Shown here: positions 43,973 through 50,731 of the stretch, one piece after another
How the letters are laid out: every line of letters begins with the position of its first letter
Numbering within the stretch: the stretch's first letter is position 1
Assembly (NCBI GenBank): GCA_015064805.1
Contig: SVRN01000002.1
Span: forward strand, 33,078 to 97,077
Length of the DNA: 64,000 bases
Source of the DNA: Oscillospiraceae bacterium
Lineage (GTDB): Bacteria > Bacillota > Clostridia > Oscillospirales > CAG-272
Direction of reading: 5' to 3'
Program-made: the position numbers and the translations under genes
Notes under the pieces: model-generated
What the model saw: only the letters and a program-made list of their open reading frames with translations
Database searches by the model: none
Told to the model about the DNA's origin: nothing

Positions 43973-44062
43973 GCTCGTAAAACGAGCAAACAAGACGGCG
44001 AGAGCGCAAGGGCATAAGGCCCGGCACCGAGGGTGCTATCAGGTGCTCGCGCCGTTCTTTTT
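43973..44062 (+). ncRNA. Branched stem structure ending in T-run after HPr gene
   Basis: A first hairpin (GCTCGT 43973-43978 with ACGAGC 43982-43987) is followed by an outer stem (ACGGCG 43995-44000 with CGCCGT 44050-44055, continued by GAGC 44002-44005 with GCTC 44045-44048). The outer stem encloses two hairpins: GGGC 44010-44013 with GCCC 44019-44022, and GCACC 44024-44028 with GGTGC 44032-44036. TTCTTTTTT follows. At least a terminator; the three-way junction is unusual for one. Confidence 0.5.
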
Positions 44063-44087
44063 TACAAAAATCACAAGGAGGTGCCCC

Positions 44088-45947
44088 GTGCAGGACGAAC
44101 AAAAAAACGTGCCGACACGACTCAGTCGTGACGAGCTGTTGCAAAAAGCCAACGAGCTGCCGCTTTGCCCGGGCGTCTACCTGATGCGCGACCGCGGCGG
44201 CAAGGTCATTTACGTCGGTAAATCGCGCAAGCTGAAAAACAGAGTATCGCAGTATTTCCAAAACGGCGAGAAGAACGTGAAAACGGCGCGCATGGTATCG
44301 CTGGTTGCCGATTTCGACTATTTTTTGTGCGATACCGAGATCGAGGCGCTGACGCTGGAAAACGCGCTGATCAAGCAGTATTCTCCGAAATATAACATTC
44401 GACTCAAGGATGCCAAGTCCTATCCCTATATCAAGGTAACGGCCGAGGAGTATCCGCGGCTCGTCATGACTCGCACCCGCCAGTCCGACAAGGGCAAGTA
44501 TTTCGGCCCCTACTCGGGCGTGGCGACGGTGTTTTCCATCATTGACACGCTCAAAAAAACGCTCGGTCTGCCCGATTGCAAGCATCGCTTTCCTCGCGAT
44601 ATCGGCAAGGTCCGTCCTTGTCTGTATTATCAGATGGGACGCTGCTGCGGCGTTTGCACGGGGCAGGTCAGTGTGGAAGAGTATCAAGCTCGCATTGACA
44701 TGGCCGTTGATATTCTGCGCGGCAAAACGGCACAGGTCAGACGGCTTGCTGAGGAAAACATGCTCCGCTGTGCCGAGGAGGAGCGCTACGAGGCGGCGGC
44801 GACCTACCGCGATACGCTTCGCGCGCTTGACCGTCTGTCCGACCGACAGAACGTGGTGGCCGCGCCCGACACCGAGCAGGACGTGGTGGCGCTTTACAGC
44901 GACGATATCTGCTCCTGCATCTCGGTCTTCTACGTTCGCAGCGGTGCGGTGAGCGATAAGAGCGATTTCGTTTTTGGCCGCGATCAGCTGACCGAGGCGG
45001 GCGACTTGAGCGCCTTCCTTTGTGAGCACTATCGCGTTCGCACCTATATTCCGCACGAGGTGCTGCTCTCCTTCCCGATGGAGCAGGAGGAGCTGGAAAC
45101 GCTCTCGGCCTATCTGACGGAACTGGCGGGGCATCGCGTGATCGTGCGCGTGCCCGAGCGCGGACGCTTGCACACCCTTTGCCGCATGGTCGAGGACAAC
45201 GCCCGCGAGCGCGCGGAAAAGCACCGTGCCGCGCTGGAGCGTGACGACGGAACGCTCATCCGTCTGGCACAGCTGTGCGGGCTGGAGGTCTATCCCGAGC
45301 GCATCGAGGCGTACGATATCTCCAACCTTGGCACGGAGCATCTGACGGCGGGCATGATTGTCTGCCGCGACGGGCAGTTCCGTCGGTCGGACTATCGCAC
45401 CTTCCACATCAAGACGGTGCAGGGGACGGACGACTACGCCAGCATGCGCGAGGCGCTCTATCGCCGTTTGTCGCATCTGAGCGACGAGGACGGCTCGTTC
45501 TCGGTGGCGCCCGATCTGATTTTGCTCGACGGCGGTCGCGGACACGTGGGTGTGATCCGTGAGCTGCTCGACGAGATGGGGCTGGACATTCCCGTGTTCG
45601 GCATGGTTAAGGATGATTACCATAAAACACGCGCGCTTTGCACCGATACCGAGGAGATCAGCATTGCCCGCGAGCAGCAGGTGTTTATGCTGCTGTACCG
45701 CATTCAGGAAGAGGTTCACCGCTACACCGTTTCCCGCATGGACGCGGCCAAGCGCAAGACGCTTAAGACCTCGTCGCTGGAGAAGATCCCCGGCATCGGA
45801 GCAGTCAAAGCGAAAAAGCTGCTCGGCGCACTGGGCGGGCTTGGAGCCATCAAGCAGGCGAGCGTGGAACAGCTTGCCGCCGTCAAGGGCATCAGTGAGC
45901 GGGATGCCAAGGCAGTGTACGAGTATTTTCATTCGAAAGAGGATTGA
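44088..45947 (+). CDS. uvrC: UvrABC excinuclease subunit C
   Basis: Makes the two incisions in nucleotide excision repair. The GTG start at 44088 has an AAGGAGGTG site and gives 619 residues. Domains in order: GIY-YIG nuclease (CPGVYLMRDRGGKVIYVGKS), Cys-rich stretch (GRCCGVCTGQ), UVR motif (RRLAEENMLRCAEEERYEAA), RNase H-like endonuclease (AYDISNLGTEHLTAGMIV; DLILLDGGRGHV) and C-terminal helix-hairpin-helix pair (EKIPGIGAVKAKKLLGALGG). Complete. Confidence 0.96.
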   Translation: MQDEQKNVPTRLSRDELLQKANELPLCPGVYLMRDRGGKVIYVGKSRKLKNRVSQYFQNGEKNVKTARMVSLVADFDYFLCDTEIEALTLENALIKQYSPKYNIRLKDAKSYPYIKVTAEEYPRLVMTRTRQSDKGKYFGPYSGVATVFSIIDTLKKTLGLPDCKHRFPRDIGKVRPCLYYQMGRCCGVCTGQVSVEEYQARIDMAVDILRGKTAQVRRLAEENMLRCAEEERYEAAATYRDTLRALDRLSDRQNVVAAPDTEQDVVALYSDDICSCISVFYVRSGAVSDKSDFVFGRDQLTEAGDLSAFLCEHYRVRTYIPHEVLLSFPMEQEELETLSAYLTELAGHRVIVRVPERGRLHTLCRMVEDNARERAEKHRAALERDDGTLIRLAQLCGLEVYPERIEAYDISNLGTEHLTAGMIVCRDGQFRRSDYRTFHIKTVQGTDDYASMREALYRRLSHLSDEDGSFSVAPDLILLDGGRGHVGVIRELLDEMGLDIPVFGMVKDDYHKTRALCTDTEEISIAREQQVFMLLYRIQEEVHRYTVSRMDAAKRKTLKTSSLEKIPGIGAVKAKKLLGALGGLGAIKQASVEQLAAVKGISERDAKAVYEYFHSKED

Positions 45948-46334
45948 GGCTCGGCGGAGTAAGCAGCCATAAATACAGCAAAGCAGGATGCCCACTTTTT
46001 CTTTTGACACACGAGGCGCAAAAGAAAAAGTTATCAAAAAGAAAACGCCGAGAGCATTTCGCGCTCTGTGGAGCGCGAGGAGGGCTACGCGCCCTCCACT
46101 GCGCAAGCTTTTGAAAAAGCTTGACCAAAACTTTTACATGGGTTAAGCCATCATTTTCGGTAGAGCGAGTGGGATGCCGAGTGAAACGAGGATAGGCCCC
46201 ACGAGCTTGCAGGAGTAACGGCAGAATAGCGCAGGAGCTTTCCCCTTTAGCCACCAACATTTTCTATAACGTTTTTGAAGATTCCAAAGAAACTTTTTTC
46301 AAAAAGCTTCTTTGGCCGCCGGAGGCATTAATTT
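45948..46334. repeat. Hairpin-rich intergenic region between uvrC and rsmD
   Basis: No gene is supported in these 387 bases. They hold a series of inverted repeats: 12-bp perfect arms 45994-46005 and 46020-46031; GGAGGGC 46079-46085 with GCCCTCC 46091-46097; CAAGCTTTT 46104-46112 with AAAAGCTTG 46115-46123; and CCAAAGAAACTTTT (46284-46297) with AAAAGCTTCTTTGG (46302-46315), one G-T pair. The density suggests a decayed or composite repeat element rather than a simple terminator. Confidence 0.6.
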
Positions 46335-46919
46335 ATGATGCGAATTATCACAGGCCGCGCGCGCGGCACACATTTATATACGCTGGAGGGCGAGACCACG
46401 AGACCGACGTCCGAGCGCGCCAAGGAGGCGGTGTTTTCCATGCTGCAGTTCGAGCTCAGGGATCGCGCCGTGCTCGATCTGTTTGCCGGCTCGGGGCAGA
46501 TGGGCCTGGAGGCTATCAGCCGCGGCGCGAGCAGAGCCGTTCTGGTCGACGCGTCGCCCAAGGCGGTCGATATTATCAAGAAGAACGTCGTCAAGACGCA
46601 CTTTGAGCAGGAATGCACCGTGCTGTGTGCCGATTACGCCGACGTTTTGCGTGCTCACCGCGCGGGGATGCCCGAGCGCTTTGGTCTCGTCGTGCTCGAT
46701 CCGCCCTATGCCAAGCGGCTGGTCTGCCCTGCGCTTGAACTGCTGCTGAAGGGAGACTGGCTGGAGGACGGCGCGTTTATCGTGTGTGAGAGCGCCGAGG
46801 AGGATATTTTCGAAGGGCATGAAGCGTTGGCAGCGCGTTTTGAATTTCGCCGCCGCGCCAAATACGGCGTGGCCTACGTGAGCGTGCTGTGCTATCACAA
46901 GGAGGAGAGCCATGAATAA
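46335..46919 (+). CDS. rsmD: 16S rRNA (guanine966-N2)-methyltransferase RsmD
   Basis: Methylates G966 of 16S rRNA during 30S assembly. The 194 residues contain RIITGRARGTHL, TRPTSERAKEAVFSML, the SAM motif LDLFAGSGQMGLEAISRGA and the catalytic DPPY in VVLDPPYAKRL. CGGAGG precedes the tandem ATG codons; the second ATG is an equally possible start. The last 8 nt overlap coaD, the usual rsmD-coaD pair. Confidence 0.94.
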   Translation: MMRIITGRARGTHLYTLEGETTRPTSERAKEAVFSMLQFELRDRAVLDLFAGSGQMGLEAISRGASRAVLVDASPKAVDIIKKNVVKTHFEQECTVLCADYADVLRAHRAGMPERFGLVVLDPPYAKRLVCPALELLLKGDWLEDGAFIVCESAEEDIFEGHEALAARFEFRRRAKYGVAYVSVLCYHKEESHE

Positions 46920-47433
46920 TGCAATCAAAGCGACCGTGGCGCTTTTGCCGGGTAGCTACGACCCCATCACCACGGGGCATATGGACGTGATCCGCCGCGC
47001 CGCCGCGCTGTTTGACCGCGTGATCGTGGCCGTCATGACCAACGATATGCGCGCCTACGTGGCTGACGCCAAGGTCAAGCAGTATATGTTTTCCATGGAG
47101 GAGCGCACTGAGATGGCGCGTCTTGCCTGCGCCGAATTTGGCAATGTGCAGGTCATCTGCTCGAACGGTCGGCTCATCGATCTGGTCGACGAGGTGGGCG
47201 CTGACGTCATTGTCAAGGGCGTTCGCAACGAGGCTGACTATGCTTACGAGCAAAAGCACGCGCTCTACAACCGTGCGCACAATCCCAAGGCCGAAACGCT
47301 GTATCTGCCTGCCGATCCCGCGTACGATCATATCAGCTCAACGCTGGTGCGCGAGAGAATCGAAGCAGGGCAGAGCATCGACGATATCGTGCCTGCCGCT
47401 GTTGCGGAGTACGTTCGCCGCATGGGCAAGTGA
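46912..47433 (+). CDS. coaD: Phosphopantetheine adenylyltransferase
   Basis: Penultimate enzyme of coenzyme A synthesis. The 173 residues hold the nucleotidyltransferase motif GSYDPITTGHMDVIRRA and the ISSTLVRERIEAG motif near the C-terminus. The ATG lies inside rsmD with an AAGGAGG site. Adjacent small genes follow in the same direction with short gaps. Confidence 0.96.
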   Translation: MNNAIKATVALLPGSYDPITTGHMDVIRRAAALFDRVIVAVMTNDMRAYVADAKVKQYMFSMEERTEMARLACAEFGNVQVICSNGRLIDLVDEVGADVIVKGVRNEADYAYEQKHALYNRAHNPKAETLYLPADPAYDHISSTLVRERIEAGQSIDDIVPAAVAEYVRRMGK

Positions 47434-47441
47434 GGTGCGGC

Positions 47442-47681
47442 ATGGAGCATTTGATGGACGTTGATTTCGATAAATACAAAAAGAAAAAGCCGCAAAAGAA
47501 AGAAAAACCGACCAACTGCGAGAGCTGTGTGCATTACGACTACGACGAGGATGTCGACGCTTACGTCTGCGGCATGGATCTGGACGAGGACGAGCGCATT
47601 CAATTTTTAGAACGCAATACCCGCGCTTGCCCCTACTATCGCTATTATGACGAGTATAAGAGCGTACAAAAACAGAACTGA
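47442..47681 (+). CDS. Small Cys- and Tyr-rich protein, DUF6472-like
   Basis: A 79-residue protein from the ATG at 47442 (GAGGTG upstream). A Lys-rich start (KYKKKKPQKKEKP) is followed by a compact domain with CESCVHYDYDEDVDAYVCGM and a final CPYYRYYDEYKSV. The four cysteines suggest a metal site. It matches my recollection of DUF6472, common in clostridia. Function unknown. It lies between coaD and a DUF3737 gene and is probably co-transcribed. Confidence 0.8.
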   Translation: MEHLMDVDFDKYKKKKPQKKEKPTNCESCVHYDYDEDVDAYVCGMDLDEDERIQFLERNTRACPYYRYYDEYKSVQKQN

Positions 47682-47691
47682 CGAGGATGCC

Positions 47692-48531
47692 ATGAAACTG
47701 ATCGAAAACCAAACCTTCGACGCCGAGCGCGCGCTGTACGAGAGCGACGGCTTGACGGTGAAAAACTGCAAATTTGACGGTCCCGCCGACGGCGAGAGCG
47801 CCTTTAAGGAATGCCGCGACGTGCGGGTGGAGGATTGCTATTTTAATCTGCGCTATCCCTTCTGGCACGATACGGGATTACATATTGCTACGTCCGAAAT
47901 GACGCCCCTTTGCCGCGCGGCGCTGTGGTATTCGAGCGACGTGGATATCGTCGACACCAAGCTGCACGGCATCAAGGCCTTGCGCGAGTGCGCTGACGTG
48001 AGATTGACGAGGTGCGATATTATCTCGACCGAGTTTGGCTGGTCGGTGCAGGGGATCACCATGCAAAGCTGCCGTGCCGAGGGCGAGTATTTCATGATGC
48101 GCTCGACGGGCTTGCGCTTTGACAGTGTGACGCTCAAGGGCAAGTATTCCTTCCAGTACATTGAGGACGCGGAATTTGTCAACTGCAACTTTGACACCAA
48201 GGACGCCTTCTGGCACGCCAAGCGGGTGGTCGTGCGGGACAGCGTTATCAAGGGCGAGTATCTGGCGTGGTACGCCGAGGACATCACCTTCGAGCGTTGC
48301 CGCATCATCGGCACCCAGCCGCTGTGCTATTGCAAAAACCTGACGCTGATCGATTGCGAGATGATCGACACCGATCTGTCGTTTGAAAAGTCGAGCGTGC
48401 AGGCGATCTTGACCGCCCCTATCGTCAGCATCAAAAATCCCCTGTCGGGACGCATCACCGTGCCCGCGGTTGGTGAGATCATCCGCGAGGACGAGCGATA
48501 TCAGGCCGAGATCGTCGTGACGGGAGAATAA
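47692..48531 (+). CDS. DUF3737 family protein (right-handed beta-helix)
   Basis: A 279-residue cytoplasmic protein beginning MKLIENQTFDAERALYESDG, the DUF3737 hallmark, with GESAFKECRDVRVEDCYFNL and successive short coils, each carrying an NC or RC step (VNCNFD, ERCRII, IDCEM), which predicts a parallel beta-helix. No catalytic residues are assigned for the family. The ATG at 47692 has a GAGGATG site and lies 10 nt after the preceding gene. A terminator closes the unit. Confidence 0.9.
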   Translation: MKLIENQTFDAERALYESDGLTVKNCKFDGPADGESAFKECRDVRVEDCYFNLRYPFWHDTGLHIATSEMTPLCRAALWYSSDVDIVDTKLHGIKALRECADVRLTRCDIISTEFGWSVQGITMQSCRAEGEYFMMRSTGLRFDSVTLKGKYSFQYIEDAEFVNCNFDTKDAFWHAKRVVVRDSVIKGEYLAWYAEDITFERCRIIGTQPLCYCKNLTLIDCEMIDTDLSFEKSSVQAILTAPIVSIKNPLSGRITVPAVGEIIREDERYQAEIVVTGE

Positions 48532-48534
48532 AGG

Positions 48535-48566
48535 AAAACGGACACCAATTTCGGTGTCCGTTTTTT
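48535..48566 (+). terminator. Terminator after the DUF3737 gene
   Basis: A perfect 12-bp stem (48535-48546 with 48553-48564) followed by T. Its T-run merges into the -35 box of the next promoter. Confidence 0.93.
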
Positions 48567-48593
48567 GCAAATTTCTAAAAAATATGCTATAAT
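48565..48593 (+). promoter_or_regulatory. Promoter of the second ECF sigma operon
   Basis: TTGCAA (48565-48570) and TATAAT (48588-48593), 17-bp spacer. Starts at the very edge of the terminator hairpin. Confidence 0.88.
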
Positions 48594-48677
48594 TATTTTG
48601 ACGGACGCGACGTGAACACTCTTTTTCCGGTATATGTAGGTGAAGGGATCCCGAAAACATGAGCAAGGAGGACGGCC

Positions 48678-49238
48678 ATGACAGACGAAATGATCGTAGA
48701 GCTATACTGGCAGCGCGACGAGCGGGCCATCCAAGAGACCGAGCTGGCCTACGGCGGATACATCCGCTACGTTGCCTATGCCATTTTGCGCGACGAGAGC
48801 GACGCGGACGAGATTACCAACGATACCTATCTCAAGGCCTGGAACAGCATACCACCCCAGCGGCCACAGCCTCTCAAGGCGTTTTTGGGGCGCATTGCCC
48901 GTCAGTTGTCCCTCAATCGCGCCGAATACAACACAGCAGAAAAGCGGGGAGGCTCGCAATATCCGCTGGCGCTGGATGAGCTGCTTGAATGTATCGCGGA
49001 CAAGGATGCCGCGCCCGACGCAGCCGAGCTGATTGCCCTGCGCGATGCGCTGAATGCATTTTTACGCACGCTCCCGTCGGATGCGCGGCGTATGTTCATC
49101 CGCAGATACTGGTACATGGATTCCATTGCCGATATTGCGTGGGATTTTGCCGCAAGCGAAAGCCGCGTCAAATCTACGCTGGCCCGCGCACGAGCCAAAC
49201 TGCGCAAAACACTCGAAAAGGAGGGCTTTGACGTATGA
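48678..49238 (+). CDS. ECF-type RNA polymerase sigma factor
   Basis: A 186-residue sigma factor with region 2 (YGGYIRYVAYAILRDESDAD, EITNDTYLKAWNSIPPQRP) and region 4 (RTLPSDARRMFIRRYWYMDS, IADIAWDFAASESRVKSTLA). It resembles the clostridial ECF group paired with an adjacent membrane protein of the DUF-type anti-sigma class. AAGGAGG precedes the ATG. Its stop overlaps the next gene by 4 nt, tying it to a probable regulator. Confidence 0.93.
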   Translation: MTDEMIVELYWQRDERAIQETELAYGGYIRYVAYAILRDESDADEITNDTYLKAWNSIPPQRPQPLKAFLGRIARQLSLNRAEYNTAEKRGGSQYPLALDELLECIADKDAAPDAAELIALRDALNAFLRTLPSDARRMFIRRYWYMDSIADIAWDFAASESRVKSTLARARAKLRKTLEKEGFDV

Positions 49239-50224
49239 AAAATCGTGATGTGATTGATGCTTTGAGCAATATTGATTTTGATCTGATCGAGGACGCAGGG
49301 CGGGTGACGCGCAAGATGTCCATGCGCCGCAAAGTTGCGCGATGGTCGAGCCTTGCGGCGTGTGTGTGCTTGGTTTTGGCGCTGATTCCCGTGCTGTTTA
49401 AGCCGTCATCGCCGCCGACTCCGGGGGATACGGAAACGCCGCCGACGCAGGATACACCGCCTTCTCCGTCCAGCAACGGCAACCATACGTTGCCGCGATA
49501 TGAGATTTTTGAAAAGAATGGTGAATTTTACGTAGCTTTTGATCAAGCTACGCTGTCAGAATCATTCATAAGCCAAAATTGTGAATTGGGAAGTGTCACC
49601 TTTTCTTCTGTTGAAGAATTCAAAAAGACAGTAGAAGAAAAGGCCTTTAGCAACTCGCAATTACTGATCATGTACAAGGCGTTTCCAAAGAATAGTGATG
49701 GGACGATAAAAATTTGCGATGTTAACAATTTGAGAGTTCCGCAACTTCCCGAGGACCTTGAGTATGGTGGGGTCAGTTGGATAGGAGAGAACTACTCATA
49801 TCATTTACAATCGTCCGGTGGCATTCATGGTTCTTTTCATTGCTATACAGATGATGTTTATAAACGGAACTATATCGAAGAATATGAAGAGTTCTTTTCC
49901 AGGGATACTATTCGTTTGAAAGGCAGGGACTGGGAAGAAGAAAGAAATGCTGACATATACTATTACAGCACTTCCACAGCTTCATCAAAAAGAATAAGAT
50001 ATACTTTGCATAATGAAGCGAATAACGAAACATTGATAATCGATGAGCAATATGTTCTCTCTTTGAACCATAACTTACTTCCCACGTCAGATACGGTTCC
50101 TCTTTCTATTCATATCTATGGGGGTAGAAGCGGAAGTCATTTTGTTATATATTTAACCGACTTCACAGAACGTCCCTCTGTAGAATGGCTTGCGCAATTC
50201 GGGACGGAATTATATAATGATTAA
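49235..50224 (+). CDS. Putative membrane-anchored anti-sigma factor
   Basis: A 329-residue protein. A short cytoplasmic N-terminus (VIDALSNIDFDLIEDAGRV) precedes a single membrane segment (WSSLAACVCLVLALIPVL, residues about 33-50), then a Pro/Thr-rich linker and a roughly 250-residue outer domain. The layout and 4-nt overlap with the sigma gene point to an anti-sigma factor, without a zinc finger. From about 49500 the coding sequence becomes markedly AT-rich compared with the N-terminal part and neighbours, suggesting a separately acquired sensor domain. Confidence 0.75.
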   Translation: MKNRDVIDALSNIDFDLIEDAGRVTRKMSMRRKVARWSSLAACVCLVLALIPVLFKPSSPPTPGDTETPPTQDTPPSPSSNGNHTLPRYEIFEKNGEFYVAFDQATLSESFISQNCELGSVTFSSVEEFKKTVEEKAFSNSQLLIMYKAFPKNSDGTIKICDVNNLRVPQLPEDLEYGGVSWIGENYSYHLQSSGGIHGSFHCYTDDVYKRNYIEEYEEFFSRDTIRLKGRDWEEERNADIYYYSTSTASSKRIRYTLHNEANNETLIIDEQYVLSLNHNLLPTSDTVPLSIHIYGGRSGSHFVIYLTDFTERPSVEWLAQFGTELYND

Positions 50225-50230
50225 CTTGCG

Positions 50231-50265
50231 GGCAGAGTCACGTTTTTGTGGCTCTGCCTCTTTTT
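50231..50265 (+). terminator. Terminator after the sigma/anti-sigma operon
   Basis: An 11-bp stem with one G-T pair (50231-50241 with 50248-50258) followed by CTTTTT. Confidence 0.9.
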
Positions 50266-50285
50266 CAAAAACTTACAAAACCCCC

Positions 50286-50340
50286 TTGACAAAGCTGTCT
50301 ATTCGTGATAGACTATAGATGCAGTCTACTGACGATAGAC
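50286..50340 (+). promoter_or_regulatory. Promoter with two dyad operators for BlaI-type repressor
   Basis: TTGACA at 50286-50291 with TAGACT at 50309-50314 (17-bp spacer). Two dyads follow: GTCTAT 50297-50302 with ATAGAC 50308-50313, and GTCTAC 50324-50329 with ATAGAC 50335-50340, each with a 5-bp centre. The first lies between -35 and -10, the second over the start of transcription. This is the expected arrangement for autorepression by the downstream regulator. Confidence 0.82.
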
Positions 50341-50359
50341 AAAAAGGAGGGCATCTGAT

Positions 50360-50728
50360 ATGGAAGAAATGAGACTTGGCATGGTGGAGGCGCATTTTGC
50401 CGACATCGTGTGGCAGCACGCGCCGCTTTCGACCAAGGAGCTGGTGGCTCTTTGCGAGCGCGAGCTGAACTGGAAGCGGACCACCACCTATACGGTGCTC
50501 AAAAAGCTGTGCGAGCGGGGTATCTTCGCTACCGAAAACAGCGTGGTGAGTGCTCTTGTATCGCGCGAGGATTTTTACGCCATCCAGAGTGAAAAATTTG
50601 TGGAGGACACCTACGCGGGTTCGTTGCCTGCTTTTATCGCGGCGTTTGCCACGCGCCGTCGTCCGAGCGAGCAGGAGCTACAAGAGATCCGCCGCATGCT
50701 GGACGAATTTGGAACGAAAGGGGAGTAA
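50360..50728 (+). CDS. BlaI/MecI/CopY-family repressor
   Basis: A 122-residue winged-helix repressor: MVEAHFADIVWQHAPLSTKE, LNWKRTTTYTVLKKLCERGI, then a C-terminal dimerisation region (LPAFIAAFATRRRPSEQELQ). Family members are inactivated by cleavage when a partner M56 metalloprotease senses a signal, and that partner gene starts 3 nt after this stop. Two dyads upstream are its likely operators. An AAAGGAGGG site precedes the start. Confidence 0.95.
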   Translation: MEEMRLGMVEAHFADIVWQHAPLSTKELVALCERELNWKRTTTYTVLKKLCERGIFATENSVVSALVSREDFYAIQSEKFVEDTYAGSLPAFIAAFATRRRPSEQELQEIRRMLDEFGTKGE

Positions 50729-50731
50729 GCG

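Noticed and set aside
44002..44056. Guanidine-III or c-di-GMP-type riboswitch between HPr gene and uvrC
   Set aside because: Some words look alike, but the conserved core nucleotides of those riboswitches are absent and the neighbouring gene gives no support.
43899..46106. A 735-codon minus-strand frame opposite uvrC
   Set aside because: Mirrors the uvrC reading frame; its N-terminal part is low-quality repeat sequence, and uvrC is unambiguous.
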